Shown one piece after another: positions 17,920 through 25,441 of a stretch of 64,000 nucleotides of DNA. Made by a program: the position numbers and the translations under genes. Source of the DNA: Candidatus Rifleibacteriota bacterium (lineage in GTDB: Bacteria; Muiribacteriota; Ozemobacteria; Ozemobacterales; Ozemobacteraceae); assembly GCA_012517355.1 (NCBI GenBank), contig JAAYVD010000168.1:62001-126000 (forward strand), given 5' to 3'. The notes beneath the pieces were generated by a model. That model was not told the origin of the DNA. It saw nothing but the letters and a program-made list of their open reading frames with translations, and did no database searches. Every line of letters begins with the position of its first letter. Position 1 is the first letter of the stretch.

Positions 17920-19938
17920 ATGAACCGACCGACCGTTTGTCGGAAGTGCCCCCTTGCCGACCCCGGACACCGCGCGACACGACCGTTTCGCGCCAGGCCC
18001 GGGGATCCTCTTCCAGTCCCGCTCGCCATCCTGTTCCTGGCCTGGCTGGGAGCCTTCCTGCCCGGGGGGCCGGCCGGCGCCGGCCCGGCCGAAGACCGGC
18101 TGATCGCGGCCTGCCGCGAACTGCTGGCCCCCCTCCTGGAGGACCGCGAACGGTTCACCCTCGACCTCGTCGCCAGTTCCGACCCCGACACCCCCCGGGG
18201 GGACCTCGGATCGGAGACGGCCAGCGGGACCGGTGAGGCCCCTGACCGTCAACCCGCCCGCCAACCCGGCCGGCTCCACCGCCTGACCATCCACCGGTCG
18301 GGGGCGGAAGCGTGGGCCGTGCGGCTCAGCAGCCCTTGGCGCGAAGTCTTCCTCTCCCGGCAGCCGGAGCTCACCTCGCTGGTCCTGCCCAAGGCCGGAG
18401 TGGCCTTCGTCGGCGAGGGGCCGCTGGCCACGGCCACCGACCACCTGGCGGCGACCGGCCTGCTGGGCCGGGTCGTCACGCCCGAAACCAGCCTGGCCGG
18501 ATTCCTGGCCTTCCTGGGCCCCGCCACCCTGGAGACCGGCCTGCGGCAGGTGCTGCTGCCTGGATTGACGCCGCTGCCCGCCGGCGACTGCCCCGTTTCC
18601 GCCCATGGCTGGAGGCTCCCGGGGGGAGGCTCCCTCCTGGTGCCGGCCACCGACACCCCCTGGGTGACCCTGACGCTGGCCTCCTCCACCCGCGGCCTGG
18701 CCGGTCTCACCTCGTTCACGTTGTCGGCACGGCCCCCGGATGCCCCGCCGCCCGCCCCGCCGGTGGTCCCGGTGCGCACCGAGAAGGTGTCCCGGGCCGA
18801 CCTCGAGAGGATGCTGTTCCGGGGCCTGTTCCGGGCTCTTTCCGTCAAGTTCCCGGGGGCGCCCGTGCAGGCCCGTCCCGAGCCCCGGAAGGTTCCCCAT
18901 GGCGACCTGCGGCACCACGACGGGCAGATCCTGGTGCGGTTGGCCGGCAGCCCCGTCCAGATCGGCACCGCCCACGGCCAGCTGCTGGGGCCCGAAATCC
19001 GGCGAACGGTCGATTCGACCCTCCACCTGGTCGGCCTGGTCAGCACCATCGAGCGGGGCAAGTGGTTCCCCGGCGAACTGGAGGAAGCCTGGAGCCGGCT
19101 CAGCCCCCACCTGCCGCCGCACCACCTCGAGGAACTCCAGGCCATCGCCTCCGCCTGCCCCGGCCTTGGCTGGCGGGACCTGCGCCTGTCGAGCATCTTC
19201 CCCGAGTATTTCCACTGCTCCGGGTTCGCCCTGTTCGGGCGGGCCACCGCCGACGGGGCCCTGTACCACGGGCGGGTCCTCGATTACATGACCGAGATCG
19301 GGTTGCAACAGGTGGCCGTGGCCTTCGTGGTCAAGCCGGACGGGGCCCGCGGCTTCCTCAACGCCGGGTATGCCGGCCTGCAGGGTTCGGTCAGCGGCAT
19401 GAACGAGGCCGGGATCTCGCTGGGGGAGATGGGCGGGGGCGGCCGCTACCAGTGGGACGGCGTGCCGATGACCACCCTGATGCGGCGGGCGCTGGAGGAG
19501 TGCGGCACCCTCGAGGAGGTCAGACGCCTGTGGGCCGACAGCCCGCGCACCTGCGAGTATTACTACGTCTTCGCCGACGGGAAGATCCCCGACGCGATGG
19601 CGGTGCGGGCCACGCCGACCGAGATCGAGTTCCTGCGCCCCGGGCACGCCCATCCCCAGCTGGGGGAGGGCATCGCCGACGCGGTGGTGCTGTCGGCCGG
19701 CAGCCGGCTGAAGGAACTGCGCCACCGGGTGACGGCCGGCCACGGCACCTTCACCGCCAGTTCCGCCCTGCGGCTGATGGACCGCCCTGTCGCCATGCGC
19801 AGCAACCTGCACAACTGTCTGTTCGTGCCGGCCCGCGGAGAAGCCTGGATCGCCAACGCCGACGACCGGCGGCCGGCGGCCGAATGCCCCTACGTGCGGT
19901 ACGACTTGCGGGAGCTGCTGCGAGACCTGCCCCGGTAA
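17920..19938 (+). CDS. Secreted C45-type (acyl-CoA:6-APA acyltransferase-like) amidohydrolase
   Basis: 672 residues. The first 30 come from a copy of the dispersed palindromic element. A signal-like hydrophobic segment (about 31-50) follows, so the extension precedes the export signal. After a region without clear homology (about 55-310) comes a C45/AAT domain: GTAHGQLLGPEIR at about 348, the nucleophile-like Cys433 in FHCSGFALFG, and AGYAGLQGSVSGMNEAGISL. Family knowledge: Ntn-type members cleave themselves before the Cys and hydrolyse amide bonds of small molecules. The large N-terminal part is unusual, since the family is often about 350-400 residues. The substrate is unknown. Confidence 0.8.
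   Translation: MNRPTVCRKCPLADPGHRATRPFRARPGDPLPVPLAILFLAWLGAFLPGGPAGAGPAEDRLIAACRELLAPLLEDRERFTLDLVASSDPDTPRGDLGSETASGTGEAPDRQPARQPGRLHRLTIHRSGAEAWAVRLSSPWREVFLSRQPELTSLVLPKAGVAFVGEGPLATATDHLAATGLLGRVVTPETSLAGFLAFLGPATLETGLRQVLLPGLTPLPAGDCPVSAHGWRLPGGGSLLVPATDTPWVTLTLASSTRGLAGLTSFTLSARPPDAPPPAPPVVPVRTEKVSRADLERMLFRGLFRALSVKFPGAPVQARPEPRKVPHGDLRHHDGQILVRLAGSPVQIGTAHGQLLGPEIRRTVDSTLHLVGLVSTIERGKWFPGELEEAWSRLSPHLPPHHLEELQAIASACPGLGWRDLRLSSIFPEYFHCSGFALFGRATADGALYHGRVLDYMTEIGLQQVAVAFVVKPDGARGFLNAGYAGLQGSVSGMNEAGISLGEMGGGGRYQWDGVPMTTLMRRALEECGTLEEVRRLWADSPRTCEYYYVFADGKIPDAMAVRATPTEIEFLRPGHAHPQLGEGIADAVVLSAGSRLKELRHRVTAGHGTFTASSALRLMDRPVAMRSNLHNCLFVPARGEAWIANADDRRPAAECPYVRYDLRELLRDLPR
17926..18005 (+). 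repeat. Dispersed palindromic element, copy F (inside CDS start)
   Basis: Diverged copy: GACCGTTTGTCGGAAG, then CCCCCTTGCC, then CGTTTCGCGCC, ending at CCCGGGGATCC. It begins 6 bases after the ATG and is read through in frame; the frame differs from that used in nadB. Confidence 0.65.
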
Positions 19939-19998
19939 CCCGCGGCGAAACCGGTGACGTGACCGGCTCCGGGGGGTGGTCGCGGCGAGCCCGGGGGC

Positions 19999-21651
19999 TC
20001 AGGTGCCGGCGCCGGTCTCGGTCAGGAAGAGCAGGAAGCTTTCCTGGGCCTCGACCCGCTCGAAGAACTCCCAGCGGGCCTTTTCGTCCATGGGGCCGCG
20101 ACGCAGCAGGCCGGTGGCCTGGTCGGCCTGGAAGAACGGCACCAGCGGCAGCCGGTTCATGGAGTCCTGGCTGAACAGCATCGGGCAGTTCACGGGCAAG
20201 AGGTCGTTGGAAAAAAGCTTGGGATCGAGATGGGAAGGCTTGGGGCCCCACAGGTCGAGCACCCGCAGGCCATCGGGGGTGCCCTGTTTGACCACCAGGT
20301 GATTGGAACCGAGAAACCGCGACAGGCCGCGGAGCAGGTCGCACAGCCCTTCGACGGCGGCCACGTGGAAGTTGGCGGTCTCCTGGGGATACTCGTCGAG
20401 CAGGTTGAACCCCTCCTGCAGCGAGATGAACGGCTCGGCGAACTCGTCCTCGAGCCCCTCGCGGAAACAGTGGCCCATGGCCAGGGGGAAGATGTCGCCG
20501 AACCCGTAGGGGTCGGGGAGGGTGTCGGCGAGCAGCCGCATCAGCTGCAGGGTGTTGAGCCCGGTCGGGTCGGCGACCGCCCGGAAGCAGGCCCGGTCGG
20601 CGACCCGGTTGCGGCCGCCCTGGGCGAAATAGGCCGCGATGAAGCCGCTGACCAGCAGGTGGCGGACCCGCTCGAAGATGGTGCGCAGCCGGGTGTTGAC
20701 CTCGGCGAGGGGGGACTGGCTGCGCCCGGTCTCGGCGAGCGGTTCGAGCAGCCAGGCGGGGGTTTTCGGCCAGACTTCGAGGAGGCGGCTTTCCAGGTCG
20801 CGCAGGGCGACGGTGGCGGTCTCCTCCTCGGGAGGCGGAGGGGGGATGAGGGCGGCGGCGTCGGGATCGCCCTTCCGGGCCAGTTCCTGGACGATCTCCT
20901 TCACCCGGGCGGCGGTCGCGGGATCGGGGTGCGCCAGGTGGTCGCGGGCCAGGGGAATGACGTCGGCCCCCGGGAGGCCGGCCAGCACTCCGGCGGCCAG
21001 CCGGGCCTGGGCGGGGTCTTCCCCGGCCAGCATGCCCTGCAGGGCGGCCAGCAGGTGCTCCTTCCCGACCTGGTTGAGGAACTGCCGGACCAGGTAGACG
21101 ATCCCGGGGGCGGGGTCGGCCAGGCCACGCAGCAGATGCGGGAGCAAACACCCCTGGAAGACGGCGATGATCGCCTGGAAGGCCTCCTGCCGGACGGTGG
21201 CGGCGGCGTCGCCGAGGTAGGAGAGGAGGATGGGAAGATTGCCCAGATCGGGGTTCCGGCGGAAGATTTCGGCGACCAGGACCCTGGCTTCGGGGCGGGC
21301 GAGGTCGGCCCCGAACTGCTGCACGGTGTAGAGGAGATTGGTCGAGCAGCGCTGCCGGAGGGCCCGCAGGGCATACAGGCGACGCGACTCGTCGGCGCTC
21401 TGCAAGAGGGGGATCAGCGTTTCCGGGGTCGCCTGCGTGGGGAGGCTGGCGAACTCCTGGAGCTTCTTGAGGACCTTCATGGTGAGGACCTGCAGGTCTG
21501 GCTCTGGCTGGGTGCCGAGGAATTCCTGCAGCAGTCCCTGGGCCTCGATCACCACCTCGTTGTGGATGATGGCCAGGGCCCGCTTCTGCAAGGCCCGGTT
21601 CGACTGGGTCAGGGCTTTCCGGAGCTCGTCCAGGGAATTGGTTTTCGACAT
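19999..21651 (-). CDS. HEAT-repeat protein with unknown C-terminal domain
   Basis: 550 residues. Residues about 10-265 form helical repeats of HEAT/PBS-lyase type (for example LIPLLQSADESRRLYALRAL, repeated with a period near 35-40). A Pro/Glu-rich linker at about 270-285 leads to an all-new C-terminal domain (about 290-550) that I do not recognise and in which no catalytic motif is apparent. The start fits a promoter whose -10 ends 6 bases before the ATG. It diverges from the STAS gene at 21750 across only 98 bases, with two face-to-face promoters. A scaffold role in the same signalling system is plausible but inferred. Confidence 0.75.
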   Translation of the reverse strand: MSKTNSLDELRKALTQSNRALQKRALAIIHNEVVIEAQGLLQEFLGTQPEPDLQVLTMKVLKKLQEFASLPTQATPETLIPLLQSADESRRLYALRALRQRCSTNLLYTVQQFGADLARPEARVLVAEIFRRNPDLGNLPILLSYLGDAAATVRQEAFQAIIAVFQGCLLPHLLRGLADPAPGIVYLVRQFLNQVGKEHLLAALQGMLAGEDPAQARLAAGVLAGLPGADVIPLARDHLAHPDPATAARVKEIVQELARKGDPDAAALIPPPPPEEETATVALRDLESRLLEVWPKTPAWLLEPLAETGRSQSPLAEVNTRLRTIFERVRHLLVSGFIAAYFAQGGRNRVADRACFRAVADPTGLNTLQLMRLLADTLPDPYGFGDIFPLAMGHCFREGLEDEFAEPFISLQEGFNLLDEYPQETANFHVAAVEGLCDLLRGLSRFLGSNHLVVKQGTPDGLRVLDLWGPKPSHLDPKLFSNDLLPVNCPMLFSQDSMNRLPLVPFFQADQATGLLRRGPMDEKARWEFFERVEAQESFLLFLTETGAGT

Positions 21652-21657
21652 GAATCC

Positions 21658-21686
21658 ATTCTAGTGGATCGACTGGGGTCGCACAA
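21658..21686 (-). promoter_or_regulatory. Leaderless-type promoter of the HEAT-repeat gene
   Basis: On the minus strand TTGTGC (21686-21681), 17 bases, TAGAAT (21663-21658), then 6 bases and the ATG at 21651. Confidence 0.65.
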
Positions 21687-21714
21687 GGGCGCGGGCCCAT
21701 TTTTCACCGGGCGT

Positions 21715-21743
21715 TTGACATGGTACCGGGGCTTGGCTAGAAT
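21715..21743 (+). promoter_or_regulatory. Consensus leaderless-type promoter of the second STAS gene
   Basis: TTGACA (21715-21720), 17 bases, TAGAAT (21738-21743), then 6 bases and the ATG at 21750. This is the best promoter in the window; transcription should begin at or within a base of the start codon. Confidence 0.75.
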
Positions 21744-21749
21744 GGTCGC

Positions 21750-22106
21750 ATGGGTGAGTTTGCCGTCGTCACCGAGATCCGCGACAACCCGCGGGTGGTC
21801 TGCGTCCGGACCACCGGCTACATCGACGACGCGGCCGGAGAGAAGATCAAGAAGGTCATCCAGTCGTTGATGGTGAAGGGCGAGAAGAACTACCTGTTCA
21901 ACTTCGCCAGCTCCCCCGTCATCAACAGCACCGGCATCTCCTGCCTCCTCGAGATCTGCGAGGAGATCGGGTTCAGCCTGCAGGGGAAGGTGGTCTTCTG
22001 CAGCCTTCCCAAGGCCATCGCCGAGGTGTTCAAGATGATGGGCATCACGACGGTCTACACGGTCTGCGACTCCGAGGAATCGGCGGTTCCCGAGTTCTCC
22101 CGGTGA
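21750..22106 (+). CDS. STAS-domain protein (anti-sigma factor antagonist type)
   Basis: 118 residues, a single STAS domain. SPVINSTGISCLLEIC is the conserved loop and helix, with Ser-Thr-Gly at the phospho-acceptor site as in RsbV-type proteins. It is a paralogue of the STAS protein at 5436 and shares its leaderless-type promoter arrangement. The likely regulators are the SpoIIE-type phosphatases at 14931 and 61611. Neighbouring HEAT-repeat genes on both sides may encode partners. A hairpin terminator follows at once, so the gene is probably monocistronic. Confidence 0.88.
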   Translation: MGEFAVVTEIRDNPRVVCVRTTGYIDDAAGEKIKKVIQSLMVKGEKNYLFNFASSPVINSTGISCLLEICEEIGFSLQGKVVFCSLPKAIAEVFKMMGITTVYTVCDSEESAVPEFSR

Positions 22107-22110
22107 CGGC

Positions 22111-22145
22111 CCACCGGCGAGGCCCATGACCCCCCCCGCCGGTGG
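22111..22145 (+). terminator. Hairpin after the second STAS gene
   Basis: Perfect 9-bp arms CCACCGGCG and CGCCGGTGG, 4 bases past the stop codon, with a 17-base loop. Confidence 0.5.
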
Positions 22146-22232
22146 CGACCGACCCGCAGCCGGAAGGACCCCCTTGCCGCCGGAGAGGGCACCGCGGAAC
22201 GCGGGTTGCGCGGGCCGCAAGAGGGCCGACCG
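22146..22232 (+). repeat. Dispersed palindromic element, copy H (intergenic)
   Basis: Diverged plus-strand copy: GACCGACCCGCAGCCGGAAG, CCCCCTTGCCGCC, then GCGGAACGCGGGTTGCGCGG and AAGAGGGCCGACCG. It lies between the STAS terminator and the HEAT-repeat gene. Confidence 0.6.
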
Positions 22233-22307
22233 CCCACCGACGGTCACGAACGCCCAAGACCACCCGCTGCCCGGGGATGACCCCCGGCGGCCTGGCCGGG
22301 AGACCCC

Positions 22308-24239
22308 GTGAACAACCTGCTGGCCCTGCTGCTCGAGGATCTCGATTCCGAGAACCGGTCCGTCCGGTGCGATGCCGTGCGGCAACTGGCCGAGCAGGAT
22401 CTCGACCCGGCCACGCTGGCACGCATGAACGCGTTGGCGGCAGACCCCCAGCAGGATCCCGAAATCCAGTTCCTGGCCCGCCAGGCGGTGCTGAACACCG
22501 AACGGCGGCGCCGGGCGCCCGCCCAGGCCTTTCCCGCCTTCACCGGCCTGCTCGACCTGGAGAGGAAGCTGGGGGCGCTGAACGACCGGGAGTTCCAGCA
22601 GGCGGTGGGCAACTGTCCCGCCGAATCGGTGCCGGCCCTGATGGAGGTCCTGCGACGGCTGGTGCCGCAGCCGGACCTGCCCCCCGACCGGGCGGCGGTG
22701 GTCCTGGCCGCCTTCCGGCGGTGGGGGAAGCCCGAGGACGGCGACCTCCTGCTGCCCTTCGTGGGCGCCAAGGACCCGGTCCAGGTCATCGAGGCCATCG
22801 GGGCCCTCGAACGGCTGGCCCCCCGCAAGCTGTTCGAGCGGATCGGGGTGCCCCTGGCCTCGCCCTACCCGCACGTGCAGAACCGGGCCCTGCGCACCAT
22901 CCTGCGATTCCACTTCATGAAGGGGGTGGACTACCTGCGGCGGATGTTCGCCTCGGAACACGCCTCGGTGCGCGCCGCCGCGGTGATGCAATGCATGAGC
23001 ATCCCGTTCGGGAAGGTGCAGGAACTGGTCTTCAACGCCCTGGCCGTCGAGGAGGACCCCCGGGTCCTGGCCAGGGCCGCCTACCTGCTGTATCTCAACC
23101 CCAGCGAGAACACCGTCTACTGGCTGATGGACATCGCCGGCACGGCCTCGGCCGCGAAGGGGAAATGGTGCCAGGACTGCATCACCGCCGTCCTCGACTC
23201 GATCCGCCTGTCGGGCATCATGGAGGGGTCGGTCGAGGAGTTCACCGCGCGCATCCGCAAGCAGCTCGAGAGCCGGCAGCGCAACTCCCTGCTGGGCACC
23301 TTCTTCGAGGAGCTGCAGAACAAGGATCCGATGCGACGTTACGAGGCCATCGAAGCCCTGCGGGAACACCACGCCCTGCCCGAGGTGCGCGAAAAGTTCC
23401 AGGCGATGTACCTGGCCGAAACCGACAAGCGCGTGAAGGGTCTGCTGACGACGATCTTCGCCGACAACCCCGACCGGGAGCGCCTGCAGGCCGAGATGGC
23501 CCCCGAGAAGTTCCAGAAGCTGCTGCGCGACGAGCAACTGGCCCTGCTGGGGCAGGTCAAGTCCTGCGAGGAGTTCTCCTTCGTCAAGCCGAGCCTGCAA
23601 CGGTTCTCGCGCATGCGCCTCGACCCCATGGTGGTGGCGGAGGCGGTGCGGCTGCTGGGCCGGTTCGGAGACCCCAAGGATGACCAGCCCTTCCTGATGA
23701 TGGCCCTCAAGAGCGGGGACGGCCTGGTCATGGCCCGGGCCATCGAGGGCCTCGGCCACATGGCCCCCGAGATCCTGATGAAGGAGCTTCCCCGGCTGAT
23801 CCGCGAGCACGACCCGACGGTGCGGGGCGCCGCCCTGCGCACCTTCTTCCGGCTGGACAAGGCGCAGGCCATGAAGGCCCTGCAGGACATGCTGCTGTCG
23901 GAAAGCTCGACGGTCAAGGAACAGTCCCTGGTCTGCCTGGCCCAGCTCAGCTATTCGGCCACGCGCCCGCTGCTGCTGCGGTTCCTCAAGGAGGACCCCA
24001 ACATGGCCCTGGTCCGGAAGGCCGGCATGATCCTGCGCAACAACCCCGACCCCGACGCGGTCAGGAGCATCTACCAGACGATGCGCCTGGTCAGCGGCCC
24101 GCGCAAGACCACCCTGCAGGAGATCCTGCAGGACTGCATCAAGGGCTGTATCGAAGCCGGGCTGGTGAAGGGGACGGTGGCCCAGCACCTGGAAACCCTG
24201 CAACTCGACGCCGCCGCCGGGGACCATCCCACGATCTGA
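22308..24239 (+). CDS. Large HEAT-repeat protein
   Basis: 643 residues from a GTG with GGGAG 5 bases upstream. The whole protein reads as tandem helical pairs of HEAT/PBS-lyase type with conserved Asp/Pro/Arg positions (for example VMARAIEGLGHMAPEILMKE). There is no signal peptide or membrane helix, so it is cytoplasmic. HEAT solenoids bind other proteins, and in several phyla they sit beside STAS and phosphatase genes. It is convergent with the J-domain gene, 20 bases away. No catalytic motif is seen, so the partner is unknown. Confidence 0.75.
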   Translation: MNNLLALLLEDLDSENRSVRCDAVRQLAEQDLDPATLARMNALAADPQQDPEIQFLARQAVLNTERRRRAPAQAFPAFTGLLDLERKLGALNDREFQQAVGNCPAESVPALMEVLRRLVPQPDLPPDRAAVVLAAFRRWGKPEDGDLLLPFVGAKDPVQVIEAIGALERLAPRKLFERIGVPLASPYPHVQNRALRTILRFHFMKGVDYLRRMFASEHASVRAAAVMQCMSIPFGKVQELVFNALAVEEDPRVLARAAYLLYLNPSENTVYWLMDIAGTASAAKGKWCQDCITAVLDSIRLSGIMEGSVEEFTARIRKQLESRQRNSLLGTFFEELQNKDPMRRYEAIEALREHHALPEVREKFQAMYLAETDKRVKGLLTTIFADNPDRERLQAEMAPEKFQKLLRDEQLALLGQVKSCEEFSFVKPSLQRFSRMRLDPMVVAEAVRLLGRFGDPKDDQPFLMMALKSGDGLVMARAIEGLGHMAPEILMKELPRLIREHDPTVRGAALRTFFRLDKAQAMKALQDMLLSESSTVKEQSLVCLAQLSYSATRPLLLRFLKEDPNMALVRKAGMILRNNPDPDAVRSIYQTMRLVSGPRKTTLQEILQDCIKGCIEAGLVKGTVAQHLETLQLDAAAGDHPTI

Positions 24240-24259
24240 GCCCCCGGCGGGGGGAAGGA

Positions 24260-25285
24260 CTACCGCTCGCCGCGCAGGCGGGCCAGGATGGACTGGCGGA
24301 TGCGCTTCTCGTCCTCGCGGCCCCGGCCGAGGTCGCTGAGGGGACTTTCCTTGATCCGGCCGTAGGCGAGGGGACGGCTCTGGATGCGGATGCCGAACTG
24401 GCGGTCGGCCCCCTCGATGACCGCGCGCACCATCTGGCCGGCGCTGCGGATGGACCAGCCGGTGGTGCCGTACATGACCTTCCCGGCGGTGTCCCACAGG
24501 ATGCGGTCGACGCCCGCGTCGGTGAGGGCCTTGTACAAAAGCCCCATGACCTGGTTGATGGTGGCCCCTCCGATGTCGAGACGGTCGGCCCGCACCTCGG
24601 CGGTCACCTGGCGGGACCGGACCTCGGACGCGGTCACCTCGTGGAGCTGGAAATCCTGGAAGTAGACCCGGGCCAGGTTGGGCCGGATCTCGACGGCGAA
24701 CCGCGGGGAGGCGATCAACCGGCCGACCGCCCCGGTCAGGTCGGGACCATCCTCGAGCCCGAGGCGCGTGTTGTCGGACTCGTGGGTGTATCGGTAGGAG
24801 AACCGCACCAGGGTGCGATCCCCCTTGACGGTGATCTCGGCCTCGACCTCGAGACTGTGGTAGAGCTTGCCGACGTAGCCCTCCCAGATGCCGCGCAGCA
24901 GGCGGCGGTAGGTGCTCCAGACCAGGTCTTTGACCCCGAACCCGCGGAAGGCCTCGTGCAGGACGGGCAGGAGGAAGTCGGGCTGGAGGTTGGTCCAATA
25001 CTGGTCCTTGTCGAGGGGTTGCCAGACGACCGCCTCGGTGTTGTCGGCCCGGCCCTCGGCATCGCGCAGGCTGTGCCGCCTCTGGGAAAAATGGCGGGCA
25101 AGGAAGTCGTAGGCGATGTTGATCTCCTTGATCCGCTCCTCGGCGATGCAGCGCATGCCCGGGTCGCTCCCATACTGGTCGGGATGCCACTCCTTGACCA
25201 TGCGCCGGTAGACCGCCTTGACCTCCTGGAAGGAGGCGGTGGGGCGGAGGCTGAACACCCGGAGATGCTTCTGCAGTTCCTTCAT
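24260..25285 (-). CDS. J-domain protein with unknown C-terminal domain
   Basis: 341 residues. Residues about 5-65 are a DnaJ-type J domain with the HPD signature in WHPDQYGSD, so it should stimulate an Hsp70 ATPase. The remaining 270 residues lack the Gly/Phe region, zinc finger and substrate domains of DnaJ; they look like a mixed alpha/beta domain that I do not recognise. I start the gene at the ATG at 25285. The ATG 15 bases upstream lies inside the -10 box and should not be transcribed. It is divergent from the Cache-PAS sensor. Confidence 0.8.
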   Translation of the reverse strand: MKELQKHLRVFSLRPTASFQEVKAVYRRMVKEWHPDQYGSDPGMRCIAEERIKEINIAYDFLARHFSQRRHSLRDAEGRADNTEAVVWQPLDKDQYWTNLQPDFLLPVLHEAFRGFGVKDLVWSTYRRLLRGIWEGYVGKLYHSLEVEAEITVKGDRTLVRFSYRYTHESDNTRLGLEDGPDLTGAVGRLIASPRFAVEIRPNLARVYFQDFQLHEVTASEVRSRQVTAEVRADRLDIGGATINQVMGLLYKALTDAGVDRILWDTAGKVMYGTTGWSIRSAGQMVRAVIEGADRQFGIRIQSRPLAYGRIKESPLSDLGRGREDEKRIRQSILARLRGER

Positions 25286-25298
25286 CGCGACGGCGACC

Positions 25299-25327
25299 AT
25301 CCTATCCTCCCCCCCATCCTTCGTCAA
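25299..25327 (-). promoter_or_regulatory. Promoter of the J-domain gene, very short leader
   Basis: On the minus strand TTGACG (25327-25322), 17 bases, TAGGAT (25304-25299). The start codon follows 13 bases after the -10 box, leaving a leader of only about 6 bases. Confidence 0.65.
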
Positions 25328-25351
25328 CCACCGGGCCCACCGAGAAAAGAG

Positions 25352-25381
25352 TTGGGGGGGGAACCCCGTTTGCGATAGACT
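25352..25381 (+). promoter_or_regulatory. Promoter of the Cache-PAS sensor gene
   Basis: TTGGGG (25352-25357), an 18-base spacer and TAGACT (25376-25381). The -35 is weak. GGAGAGAAAC precedes the GTG start. Confidence 0.4.
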
Positions 25382-25441
25382 GGGGTCGGCCAAGGGGGAG
25401 GGCAGGCCCGTCCGGAACCGAGGGCAGGCCCGGAGAGAAAC

